Part shown: piece by piece, positions 27,591 through 34,792 of the stretch
Position numbering within the stretch: the stretch's first letter is position 1
How the letters are laid out: the number at the start of each line of letters is the position of its first letter
From: Pseudomonas sp. 8O
GTDB lineage: Bacteria > Pseudomonadota > Gammaproteobacteria > Pseudomonadales > Pseudomonadaceae
Length of the DNA stretch: 64,000 nucleotides
Direction: 5' to 3'
Assembly: GCF_902506495.1 (NCBI RefSeq)
Contig: NZ_LR733264.1
Coordinates: forward strand, 1,663,312 to 1,727,311
Translations under genes and position numbers: made by a program
The notes under the pieces: generated by a model
What the model was told of the DNA's origin: nothing
The model's input: the letters and a program-made list of their open reading frames with translations, nothing else
Database searches by the model: none

Positions 27591-28940
27591 ATGAACGAAC
27601 GCAATCTGCTGGCAGAAGCTGATCGACGAGCTCTCGCCTATCTGGACGGCCTTGCCGTGCAACGGGTCTTTCCCGACGACAAGACCATCGCTGCCCTGGC
27701 CGCTTTCGACCAGGCACTGCCGGAGGACGGCAGCGATGACGATCAGGTGCTACGCCAGCTCGACGAAATTGGCTCACCAGCCACCGTGGCGAGTAATGCC
27801 GCGCGTTACTTCGGCTTCGTCATCGGCGCGACGCTGCCAGTGGCAGCAGCTGCCGAACGCCTGGTACTGGCCTGGGATCAATGCGCCTCGTCTTTCGACA
27901 ATTCTCCAGTCGCTGATCGGCTGGAGAAAATTGCCGGACGCTGGGTCTGCCAAGCACTGGGGCTACCAGATCAGAGCGCCGTAGGCTTTGGCACCAGCGC
28001 AACTGCCTGCACCCTGGGCTGTATTTCTGCCGCACGGCGCGTGCTGCTGGCACGCCAGGGCTGGGATTTCGACGGCGACGGATTGCTCGGCGCACCGCAG
28101 ATCCGTGTCGTGCTCGCAGAAACGGCACACATCACGGTGAAGAAAGCGCTGCGCGTGCTCGGCTTCGGCATGAACCACCTGCACTATGCGCCCGTGGACG
28201 AGTACGGGCGCATCGATCCGACCCGGCTCCCTGAGCTGGATGAACGCACGCTACTGATATTGCAGGCCGGAGAGGTCAACACCGGCGAGTTCGACTGTTT
28301 TGCCGAACTGATTGCCATCGCCCGCGAGGCCAACGCCTGGGTGCATGTCGATGGCGCATTCGGCCTATGGGCACGCGCCTCATCCTCAGCGCATTTGCTC
28401 GAGGGCGTCGAGCTGGCAGATAGCTGGACGACCGATGGACACAAGTGGCTGAACACCCCTTACGACAGCGCCATGGCGATCTGCCGTGACGCCGATGCAC
28501 TGGCCGCCGCGATGAACAGCGATGCTGCCTACGCCTCGGCGAGCAAGGATGCGCAGAAGAACCTGACACTGGAGTTCTCTCGTCGCGCCCGAGGCATCGC
28601 CATCTGGGCGGCCCTGGCCAACCTGGGCCGCACTGGCCTGAAAGCGATGATCGACCGCCACATCCGCCAGGCTGAAGAGCTGGCCAGCACACTGCGCAAC
28701 GCCGGCTATCAGGTACTGAATCGGGTTGTACTGAACCAGGTATTGGTGCGTGGCGATACGGACGAACAGACCATCGCCATTCGCCAAGCGGCCCAGGCAT
28801 CCGGCGAAGTCTGGTTCGGACCAACTGTCTGGCAGGGGCGCCCCGCCTTTCGCCTGAGCCTTTGCTCCTGGCGCACCGAAGACGCCGATGTGGAGGCACT
28901 GGGTGCCTTGCTGCTGCGCCTGAAAGATGAGTTGAGCTGA
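27591..28940 (+). CDS. PLP-dependent group II decarboxylase-like enzyme
   Basis: 449 residues of fold-type I PLP enzyme. It aligns in style with aromatic-amino-acid/glutamate decarboxylases: SSFDNSPVADRLEKIAGRWV, GFGTSATACTL, AWVHVDGAFGLWAR with the cofactor Asp, and TTDGHKWLNTPYD with the PLP lysine. The substrate cannot be fixed from sequence. It is transcribed alone after the nasST pair, with CTGTA repeats upstream. Confidence 0.85.
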   Translation: MNERNLLAEADRRALAYLDGLAVQRVFPDDKTIAALAAFDQALPEDGSDDDQVLRQLDEIGSPATVASNAARYFGFVIGATLPVAAAAERLVLAWDQCASSFDNSPVADRLEKIAGRWVCQALGLPDQSAVGFGTSATACTLGCISAARRVLLARQGWDFDGDGLLGAPQIRVVLAETAHITVKKALRVLGFGMNHLHYAPVDEYGRIDPTRLPELDERTLLILQAGEVNTGEFDCFAELIAIAREANAWVHVDGAFGLWARASSSAHLLEGVELADSWTTDGHKWLNTPYDSAMAICRDADALAAAMNSDAAYASASKDAQKNLTLEFSRRARGIAIWAALANLGRTGLKAMIDRHIRQAEELASTLRNAGYQVLNRVVLNQVLVRGDTDEQTIAIRQAAQASGEVWFGPTVWQGRPAFRLSLCSWRTEDADVEALGALLLRLKDELS

Positions 28941-29071
28941 AGCGACTGATTCGCTGTTTTCGCCTGCAACTGCGCTGGACAGCGCAGTTCGGCAGCCCTT
29001 ATCTTTAGCCGGCCACACCTGTGGCCAACGTCGCTCGGACGGTTCCGGGCGCTTACGTATCCGAGGAAATC

Positions 29072-30307
29072 ATGGCTGACAACGCCAAGCGCCGCTTTGC
29101 GCGCATCGATCGTCTCCCCCCCTACGTCTTCAACATTACCGCCGAACTGAAGATGGCCGCACGCCGTCGCGGTGAAGACATCATCGACTTCTCCATGGGC
29201 AACCCCGACGGCGCGACTCCACCGCACATCGTCGAAAAGCTCGTGCAGGTCGCCCAGCGTGAAGACACCCACGGATACTCCACCTCCCGCGGCATCCCGC
29301 GCCTGCGCCGTGCCATCTCGCGCTGGTACAAGGACCGCTACGAGGTGGAGATCGACCCGGAAAGCGAAGCCATCGTCACCATCGGCTCCAAGGAAGGCCT
29401 GGCGCACCTGATGCTCGCCACCCTGGACCATGGCGACACGGTGCTGGTACCCAACCCCAGTTACCCGATCCATATCTACGGCGCGGTGATCGCTGGCGCC
29501 CAGGTGCGTTCCGTGCCGCTGGTGCCAGGCGTGGATTTCTTCGCCGAGTTGGAACGAGCGATTCGCGAATCGATTCCCAAGCCGAAGATGATGATCCTAG
29601 GCTTCCCTTCCAACCCCACCGCACAGTGCGTGGAGCTGGACTTCTTCGAGCGCGTGGTAACCCTGGCCAAGCAGTACGACGTACTGGTGATTCACGACCT
29701 GGCCTATGCCGACATCGTCTATGACGGCTGGAAGGCGCCGTCGATCATGCAGGTACCCGGCGCAAAGGACATCGCGGTGGAGTTCTTCACCCTGTCCAAG
29801 AGCTACAACATGGCCGGCTGGCGGATCGGTTTCATGGTCGGCAACCCCGAGCTGGTCAGCGCTCTGGCGCGGATCAAGAGCTACCACGACTACGGCACTT
29901 TCACCCCGCTGCAGGTGGCGGCCATCGCTGCGCTTGAAGGCGACCAGCAGTGCGTGCGCGATATCGCCGAACAGTACCGTCAGCGTCGTAACCTGCTGGT
30001 CAAAGGCCTGCACGAGATCGGCTGGATGGTGGAAAAACCCAAGGCCTCGATGTACATCTGGGCCAAGATTCCCGACGCCTACGCCCACTTGGGCTCGCTG
30101 GAGTTTGCCAAGAAGCTGCTGGCAGAAGCCAAGGTCTGCGTCTCACCTGGCCTGGGGTTTGGCGACTATGGCGACGACCATGTGCGCTTCGCCCTGATCG
30201 AGAACCAGGACCGCAGCCGTCAGGCGCTACGCGGTATCAAGGCGATGTTCCGAGCAGACGGCCTGCTGCCGGGCAAGCCGGCCAAGACCGAGACCGAGAC
30301 CGAGTAA
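29072..30307 (+). CDS. alaC: Alanine aminotransferase AlaC-type (class I/II PLP aminotransferase)
   Basis: 411 residues from the ATG at 29072 with GAGGA six bases upstream; an in-frame extension to 29021 is rejected. Fold-type I motifs are [34 protein letters not shown], the Asp in [14 protein letters not shown], and the PLP lysine in [15 protein letters not shown]. The sequence reads as the AlaC group (glutamate-pyruvate transaminase), whose members can also take other neutral amino acids. A terminator follows closely. Confidence 0.9.
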   Translation: MADNAKRRFARIDRLPPYVFNITAELKMAARRRGEDIIDFSMGNPDGATPPHIVEKLVQVAQREDTHGYSTSRGIPRLRRAISRWYKDRYEVEIDPESEAIVTIGSKEGLAHLMLATLDHGDTVLVPNPSYPIHIYGAVIAGAQVRSVPLVPGVDFFAELERAIRESIPKPKMMILGFPSNPTAQCVELDFFERVVTLAKQYDVLVIHDLAYADIVYDGWKAPSIMQVPGAKDIAVEFFTLSKSYNMAGWRIGFMVGNPELVSALARIKSYHDYGTFTPLQVAAIAALEGDQQCVRDIAEQYRQRRNLLVKGLHEIGWMVEKPKASMYIWAKIPDAYAHLGSLEFAKKLLAEAKVCVSPGLGFGDYGDDHVRFALIENQDRSRQALRGIKAMFRADGLLPGKPAKTETETE

Positions 30308-30313
30308 GCATTG

Positions 30314-30336
30314 AAGGGCGCCGTGAGGCGCCCTTT
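30314..30336 (+). terminator. Terminator after alaC
   Basis: A 9-bp stem AAGGGCGCC / GGCGCCCTT with GTGA loop, followed by TCTG, 6 bases past the stop. The T-run is short. Confidence 0.65.
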
Positions 30337-30470
30337 CTGCATGGGCATGGAAACCGACAAGTTCTGCGACAATTCAGGACGTTACGCACGCCAAGCGGTA
30401 GTTTCGAGCAATTGCCCGGCAGAGTGAACGCCCGTACACTGCGCGCCCCTCCCTCTGACGGTTTTCCCCA

Positions 30471-31193
30471 ATGCTCTTCGTTTTGCGCATGCTGCTGATG
30501 GGCGTGCATTTCATCCTGGCCGGCCTGCTCGGCTTGCTGCTTGGCCTGTGCCGCCCGTTCAACCCTGACAACAGCCGCCTCTGCGCACGCCTTTATTCGC
30601 TGCCCGCCCTGTGCCTGCTGCGCCTGAGGCTGAAGACCGACGTACGCCCGCTGCTGGAACACCAGCGTTCCTGCGTGATCATCGCCAACCACCAGTCCAA
30701 CTTCGATCTCTACGTGCTTGGCCGCGTGGTACCGGAGCGCACCGTGAGCATCGGCAAGAAGAGCCTCAAATGGGTGCCATTCTTCGGTCAGCTCTACTGG
30801 CTGGCCGGTAACGTGCTGATCGATCGCAGCAATGCCGTCGCGGCCAAGCGCGCAATGCTGACCACCACCGAAACCCTGCGCAATCGCGACACCTCGATCT
30901 GGGTCTTCCCGGAAGGTACGCGCAATCTTGGCCGAGGCCTGCTGCCGTTCAAGAAAGGCGCGTTTCAGATGGCGATCACGGCCGGCGTACCGATCATCCC
31001 GGTATGCGTGAGCAACTACAGCAAGGCCATGCGCCTGAATCGCTGGAACAGCGGCCGCATCCTGATTCGCTCGCTACCAGCAATCCCCACTACCGGTCTG
31101 AGCCTGGACGACATGCCCGCACTGATGGAGCGCTGTCAGCAGGCCATGAGCGAATGCATCAGCAGCATGGACAAGGAGCTGGCGTCTGCGTGA
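30471..31193 (+). CDS. 1-acyl-sn-glycerol-3-phosphate acyltransferase (PlsC family)
   Basis: 240 residues with an N-terminal membrane segment. The acyltransferase motifs are all present: NHQSNFD (HX4D), the substrate-contact block IDRSN, and FPEGTRN. PlsC adds the second acyl chain to lysophosphatidate at the inner membrane. Pseudomonads carry several paralogues, so this may not be the essential copy. Confidence 0.9.
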   Translation: MLFVLRMLLMGVHFILAGLLGLLLGLCRPFNPDNSRLCARLYSLPALCLLRLRLKTDVRPLLEHQRSCVIIANHQSNFDLYVLGRVVPERTVSIGKKSLKWVPFFGQLYWLAGNVLIDRSNAVAAKRAMLTTTETLRNRDTSIWVFPEGTRNLGRGLLPFKKGAFQMAITAGVPIIPVCVSNYSKAMRLNRWNSGRILIRSLPAIPTTGLSLDDMPALMERCQQAMSECISSMDKELASA

Positions 31194-31339
31194 GCCGTGA
31201 CGCGGGATGCCGTTGCGAGCAGGCAACCCGCGCCAGCTATCAAATTCATCGATAGTTACTCTGCAGAGCATCCATTATTCAATCGAAATGACTTCGGCGA
31301 TTCTGTGCCCACGCCAACTCCTGACCTGGAGCACAGAAT

Positions 31340-31534
31340 ATGTCCCGCCTCTCTCAAGCGGCCCGCAACGGCGCCCTCGCTGCCATCGGCCTCTACCTGA
31401 TCAGCACCTCGACGGTGCTGGTGGTGAGTTACGCCACCTTGCAGCCAAGCACTCCAACCGTTGAACAACCGGGCCCACTGCAAAGCCTGATCACTCATTT
31501 GCCCGCCCTGCTCGGCGCGCTCTCGCAGGGCTGA
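31340..31534 (+). CDS. Small hypothetical protein with one membrane segment
   Basis: 64 residues, with GGAG eight bases before the ATG. One hydrophobic helix (ALAAIGLYLISTSTVLVVSYA) is followed by a Pro-rich linker. I recognise no family. The ribosome site and the adjacent small gene in the same direction support it as real. Confidence 0.5.
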   Translation: MSRLSQAARNGALAAIGLYLISTSTVLVVSYATLQPSTPTVEQPGPLQSLITHLPALLGALSQG

Positions 31535-31544
31535 GTGAACGGCC

Positions 31545-31787
31545 ATGATCAGAACTCAACGCACTCGCCTGCTGATGCTCGCCAGCCTATCCCTGCTGAC
31601 CACACTGCTCGCACTCAGCGGTATTGGAAAAGGCTCGGCCGGCGCCGTGGCACGCAATATCGAATGCAGCCACAAACTGGCTCACCACCTGGACCTGGCC
31701 GAAAGTCTCAAGCGGCAACGCAGCAGCCCACCGCCGGGCAGAAGCGAACAACTCTCGCCTTACTTCGTGCTCACCCAGCAGGCATGA
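31545..31787 (+). CDS. Small hypothetical protein, possibly exported
   Basis: 80 residues starting 10 bases after the preceding small gene. The N-terminus looks like a signal or anchor (RLLMLASLSLLTTLLALSGIG) and the rest is hydrophilic. The ribosome site is poor, so coupling to the upstream gene is likely if it is expressed. No family recognised. Confidence 0.45.
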   Translation: MIRTQRTRLLMLASLSLLTTLLALSGIGKGSAGAVARNIECSHKLAHHLDLAESLKRQRSSPPPGRSEQLSPYFVLTQQA

Positions 31788-31812
31788 AGAAGCCTGGAAA
31801 CCGGGCTTCTTC
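31786..31812. terminator. 12-bp hairpin between small gene and glutamine amidotransferase
   Basis: GAAGAAGCCTGG pairs fully with CCGGGCTTCTTC (one G-U) around an AAA loop. It overlaps the stop of the small gene. T-rich arms replace a true T-run, so strength is uncertain. Confidence 0.5.
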
Positions 31813-31828
31813 ATGAATCGAATCAGGC

Positions 31829-32554
31829 TCAGGCTTTGCTTTTCTTGCCTTGAGCGACAAAGCGCATCATCCACTCAGCCACTGCACTGCCCTGCTGCGA
31901 GTGTTTGAGGCTGTCCACGCCCTGCTGATAGACCTGCTCACCAAGATGCTGCTGCCGTAGGTCGAGCAATGCCCGCGAGTAGTCGTGAACGAACTCCGGA
32001 TGCCCCTGGAAGCACAGCACCTGATCCTCGATGTGGTAGGCGCCAATCGGACAGAAGTCGCTGGAGGCAAGCAGCGTGGCTTTCTCCGGCAGGCGGGTGA
32101 CCTGATCCTGATGACTGATCAACAGCTGCAGCTCATCCAGAGCCGGGCTCATCCACTCGGGTTTGTTCTCCAGGCGATAGCTGTGCACGCCGACACCCCA
32201 GCCCTGCTCAGCACGCTCGGCCTTGCCGCCGAGCAAGAGCGCCAGCAGTTGATGGCCAAAACAGATGCCCAGCAGCTTGTCGCCGCGCTTGTAGCGCTCG
32301 AGCAGATAGGCCTTGAGAGTCTGAATCCAGGGATCGCTGCCAAAAGAATCGGCCTTGCTGCCAGTCACCAGATAGGCATCGAACTTCTCGCTATCGGGCG
32401 GGTAATGGCCCTCCACCACGTTATAGACACTGAACTCTGCCGTAACCGGCTGTTGAGCGAACAACTGCTCGAACATGCGGCCATACCCCTGGTACTGGTC
32501 GACCAGTTCGGGGCGGAGGATGTCAGTTTCCAGGATGCAGATACGCAGTGACAT
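31829..32554 (-). CDS. Class I glutamine amidotransferase-like protein
   Basis: 241 residues from the ATG at 32554 (MSLRICILETD), with AGGAAA upstream. Nucleophile Cys is in LLGICFGHQLLA, and the partner His-x-Glu in CFQGHPEF. This is the stand-alone GATase1 type related to the GMP-synthase glutaminase domain, like YjeA/GuaA-like or gamma-glutamyl amide hydrolases of the Puu type. The partner or substrate is not evident from neighbours. Confidence 0.85.
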   Translation of the reverse strand: MSLRICILETDILRPELVDQYQGYGRMFEQLFAQQPVTAEFSVYNVVEGHYPPDSEKFDAYLVTGSKADSFGSDPWIQTLKAYLLERYKRGDKLLGICFGHQLLALLLGGKAERAEQGWGVGVHSYRLENKPEWMSPALDELQLLISHQDQVTRLPEKATLLASSDFCPIGAYHIEDQVLCFQGHPEFVHDYSRALLDLRQQHLGEQVYQQGVDSLKHSQQGSAVAEWMMRFVAQGKKSKA

Positions 32555-33141
32555 GAGGTTTCCTGTGGTGAACACGCGGGCGGGTTATTTGTGCGTTTTT
32601 CTTAACACATCATGCAGCCCAATGAAATAGCGCCATAGCCCTGGCCGCCGATAGAAGCCCCACACACCACGTTCCGAGTGGAGCCGGGCCCTCGTCAAGA
32701 AATTTTACAGCCTGCCGAACATCCCCCCACCAAGCGCCGTTAGCGCATGAGCGAGCCAAGACCTCGGGACCACCGAAACGACCTGATTGATTAAAAAATG
32801 CTCAACAGGTCACAGCACGAGAGCCCATGAACGACGAACGGTTGATCAAAAAATGAACTACAGCGCTTACCATTGCTCTCATAGTCGTGGGCCTTCCCCC
32901 GGCTCAAGCACAAACCCTGTCCATCGCTCCATCGCCCCCCGAATCTGGAAGATTCCTTGACTGCAAGAGATTGCGTCGGTGGTTTGCTATTGCCCAGATA
33001 AAAGAGGTTTTCTGCAGTTCATGATTACCAAAAAGTGATTAGCGATCAGTAACTACACAAAAAATCAAAGTCAGTGCCAACAAACAAGCTCTGACACGTG
33101 GCTATTTTTTATTTATTCTTTGCAGAGTCCGAGGTATCTAC
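32555..33141. other. Gene-free AT-richer region (587 bases)
   Basis: No supported gene. Base composition drops compared with both flanks, especially from 32,980 on. It holds a direct repeat TTGATYAAAAAATG (32787 and 32842, 55 bases apart), an imperfect dyad GTGAT-N5-ATCAG (33035-33049), and an A/T-rich stretch just before the next gene. Ribosome site GAGG precedes that gene. Confidence 0.5.
32787..32855 (+). repeat. Direct repeat TTGATTAAAAAATG / TTGATCAAAAAATG
   Basis: Two 14-base copies differ at one base and start 55 bases apart (32787-32800 and 32842-32855). Both end in ATG without a following gene. They could be regulator half-sites or the remains of a small duplication. Confidence 0.5.
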
Positions 33142-33801
33142 ATGGACCTTTACACCCTTCTCATTTCCGTTCTCCAGAATAAAGAAGCAATGGAACTATT
33201 ACGTCTAGGGATCATTTATATACATCTTATCGCCTGCTGCGTCGCCATTGGCCTGATACTGACCAGCGATTTCGCCATGATTAAACAGTTACTCAAAGGT
33301 GAAGGTGCCAAACAGTGTCGCGAACATTTGGCACACCTGAAAAGCGTGGTTGGCATCTCGCTTATCGCCCTGTGGATCAGCGGTATCGCCATCATTGCGC
33401 TAGACGCTTCCAGCGCCGGTACGCAGTACTTCATGAACCCCAAACTGCAAGCCAAGATCAGTATTGTCGTACTCTTGACCCTCAACGGCATGGTCTTGCA
33501 CAACGCCGTACTGCCAGCGCTGCAAAAAGCCGGTTCTCTGCTCAAGCTATCAGCGAACATGCGCCACCTGGCTATTTTTACCGGCGCACTATCCGGTGTG
33601 TCCTGGTTCTATGCTGCCCTTCTCGGTGTTGGCCGCCCGCTGGCCTGGAAGTATTCACTGGCCGAACTAACAGCAGCCTATCCCCTTATGATTATTGGCG
33701 GCACCGTGGCCATGCTGGCACTCACCAACTGGTCGATGAACCGCAGCGAAAAACATCATCACAGCTGGATGCAGAACAACTACGCCTTGGCCACTCGCTG
33801 A
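33142..33801 (+). CDS. Orphan integral membrane protein, about five membrane segments
   Basis: 219 residues. Hydrophobic segments lie near residues 20-42, 70-90, 108-128, 143-165 and 177-195. Conserved-looking histidines sit in YIHLIACC, REHLAHLK and MVLHNAVLP, and the tail is SEKHHHSW. It resembles small heme-type membrane proteins in general shape only; I do not recognise a family. Composition is AT-richer than neighbours, with rarer codons (ATA, TTA) near the start, suggesting transfer. GAGG lies 8 bases before the ATG. Confidence 0.75.
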   Translation: MDLYTLLISVLQNKEAMELLRLGIIYIHLIACCVAIGLILTSDFAMIKQLLKGEGAKQCREHLAHLKSVVGISLIALWISGIAIIALDASSAGTQYFMNPKLQAKISIVVLLTLNGMVLHNAVLPALQKAGSLLKLSANMRHLAIFTGALSGVSWFYAALLGVGRPLAWKYSLAELTAAYPLMIIGGTVAMLALTNWSMNRSEKHHHSWMQNNYALATR

Positions 33802-33809
33802 AACAAAAC

Positions 33810-33829
33810 CATGAACAAGGATGTTCATG
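33810..33829 (+). terminator. Small hairpin after the orphan membrane protein gene
   Basis: CATGAAC and GTTCATG form a 7-bp stem around AAGGAT, 10 bases past the stop. No T-run follows, so termination is uncertain. Confidence 0.3.
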
Positions 33830-34037
33830 TTCACCTCGTCCCGCGCCGTAACTTCTCCCTCATATAACAGCCCCTCGCACAACTCAGCCAAAGATTGCCC
33901 CCTGGCCAGAGACGCCACGCAACGTCTTATCAGCATGCTCGATAGTCATCATAAATACCTTTCACTTCTGCGCCTCGTGCATGTGCCGGATGATTTCGTC
34001 ATCGGGCCCTGCCCATCAGCACAGAAGGAAATCGATC

Positions 34038-34151
34038 ATGAGCATTTACGCTGCACTCGCCAGCTTCGCCGCCGCCTCCGCCTTCCAAGCCACTGCACCG
34101 GTTCGTCCCGAGCACGCTGCAACTGCAGCCCGCGACGTTCGTCCGAGCTGA
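34038..34151 (+). CDS. 37-residue small protein
   Basis: A short frame with a good ribosome site (AGAAGGAAA, then ATG). The product has a short Ala-rich hydrophobic start (MSIYAALASFAAASAF) and a polar tail. It is followed 20 bases later by a second small gene with its own AGGAG. No family recognised; support is the ribosome site and pairing only. Confidence 0.45.
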   Translation: MSIYAALASFAAASAFQATAPVRPEHAATAARDVRPS

Positions 34152-34171
34152 GACAACCCAGGAGAGCAGCC

Positions 34172-34372
34172 ATGTACAGCCAACTCAGCCTGGACGCCTA
34201 CGGCGTCACCTACGCCCACCTGCAAGATGGCAGCCTGCAGTTCGAAACCGAAGCCGCCCTGCAGCTCGATGATGGCAGCATGCTGACCCTGCGTATGCCG
34301 ACCCGTCACAGCGAGATGCTGGCGATCCACGAGGCCGTGTGCATTCGCCAGGGCTGGTGCCAGGCAGCGTGA
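34172..34372 (+). CDS. 66-residue small cytoplasmic protein
   Basis: Starts at an ATG with AGGAG seven bases upstream. The product (MYSQLSLDAYGVTYAHLQDG...) is a compact alternation of strands and one helix without signal or membrane segment. An in-frame extension to 33821 crosses AT-rich non-coding sequence and is rejected. No family recognised. Confidence 0.6.
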   Translation: MYSQLSLDAYGVTYAHLQDGSLQFETEAALQLDDGSMLTLRMPTRHSEMLAIHEAVCIRQGWCQAA

Positions 34373-34427
34373 AGTCACGATGATCTAGACTCCTCCGGGT
34401 ATCTTCAACGGAAAGAGGAACTAGTCC

Positions 34428-34694
34428 ATGCGTACACGCAACCTGATCACCCTGCTCGCAGGCAGTCTCCTACTGGCCGGTAACGCCCTGGCGGACCGCC
34501 CCGGCAGTGACTGGATCAGCATTGAGGATGCCCTGAGCAAGGCACGTGCAGCTGGCTATACCGAACTGCACAAGATCGAAGCCGACAATGATGGCTACTG
34601 GGAAGGCGAAGGCCTGAAACAGGATGGACGTCTCTACGAGTTTCGCATCGACGGCAAGAGCGGCCAGGTGCTTCGCGACCAGTTGGAAGACTGA
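34428..34694 (+). CDS. PepSY-domain periplasmic protein
   Basis: 88 residues with a signal peptide cleaved after NALA. The PepSY core is visible: ISIEDALSKARAAGYTELHKIEAD ... GRLYEFRIDGKSGQVL. Small PepSY proteins are secreted or periplasmic, and some are coupled to two-component systems or bind peptidases; none is adjacent. A terminator follows. Confidence 0.88.
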   Translation: MRTRNLITLLAGSLLLAGNALADRPGSDWISIEDALSKARAAGYTELHKIEADNDGYWEGEGLKQDGRLYEFRIDGKSGQVLRDQLED

Positions 34695-34703
34695 CCCAAA
34701 TGG

Positions 34704-34725
34704 AAACGGCCCTTGCGGGCCGTTT
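34704..34725 (+). terminator. Terminator of the PepSY gene
   Basis: A 9-bp stem AAACGGCCC / GGGCCGTTT with a TTGC loop, followed by CTCGTT, 10 bases past the stop. Confidence 0.75.
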
Positions 34726-34749
34726 CTCGTTGCGTGCTTGCTGATGCTT

Positions 34750-34766
34750 GGTGCGCATGGCGCACC
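34750..34766. repeat. GGTGCGC palindrome
   Basis: GGTGCGC-ATG-GCGCACC followed by CTACGG. Same family as the repeat after usp (21252-21334). Confidence 0.5.
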
Positions 34767-34792
34767 CTACGGAGCCCGGCTAAGCCTGCTGC

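Noticed and set aside
33035..33049. GTGAT-TAGCG-ATCAG as an ANR/FNR box upstream of the orphan membrane protein
   Set aside because: The spacer is 5 instead of 4 bases and both outer positions deviate, so Anr binding is not supported.
33821..34171. Longer N-terminal version of the 66-residue small protein
   Set aside because: It would cross a hairpin and another small gene with its own ribosome site, and its extra sequence looks non-coding. AGGAG precedes the ATG at 34172.
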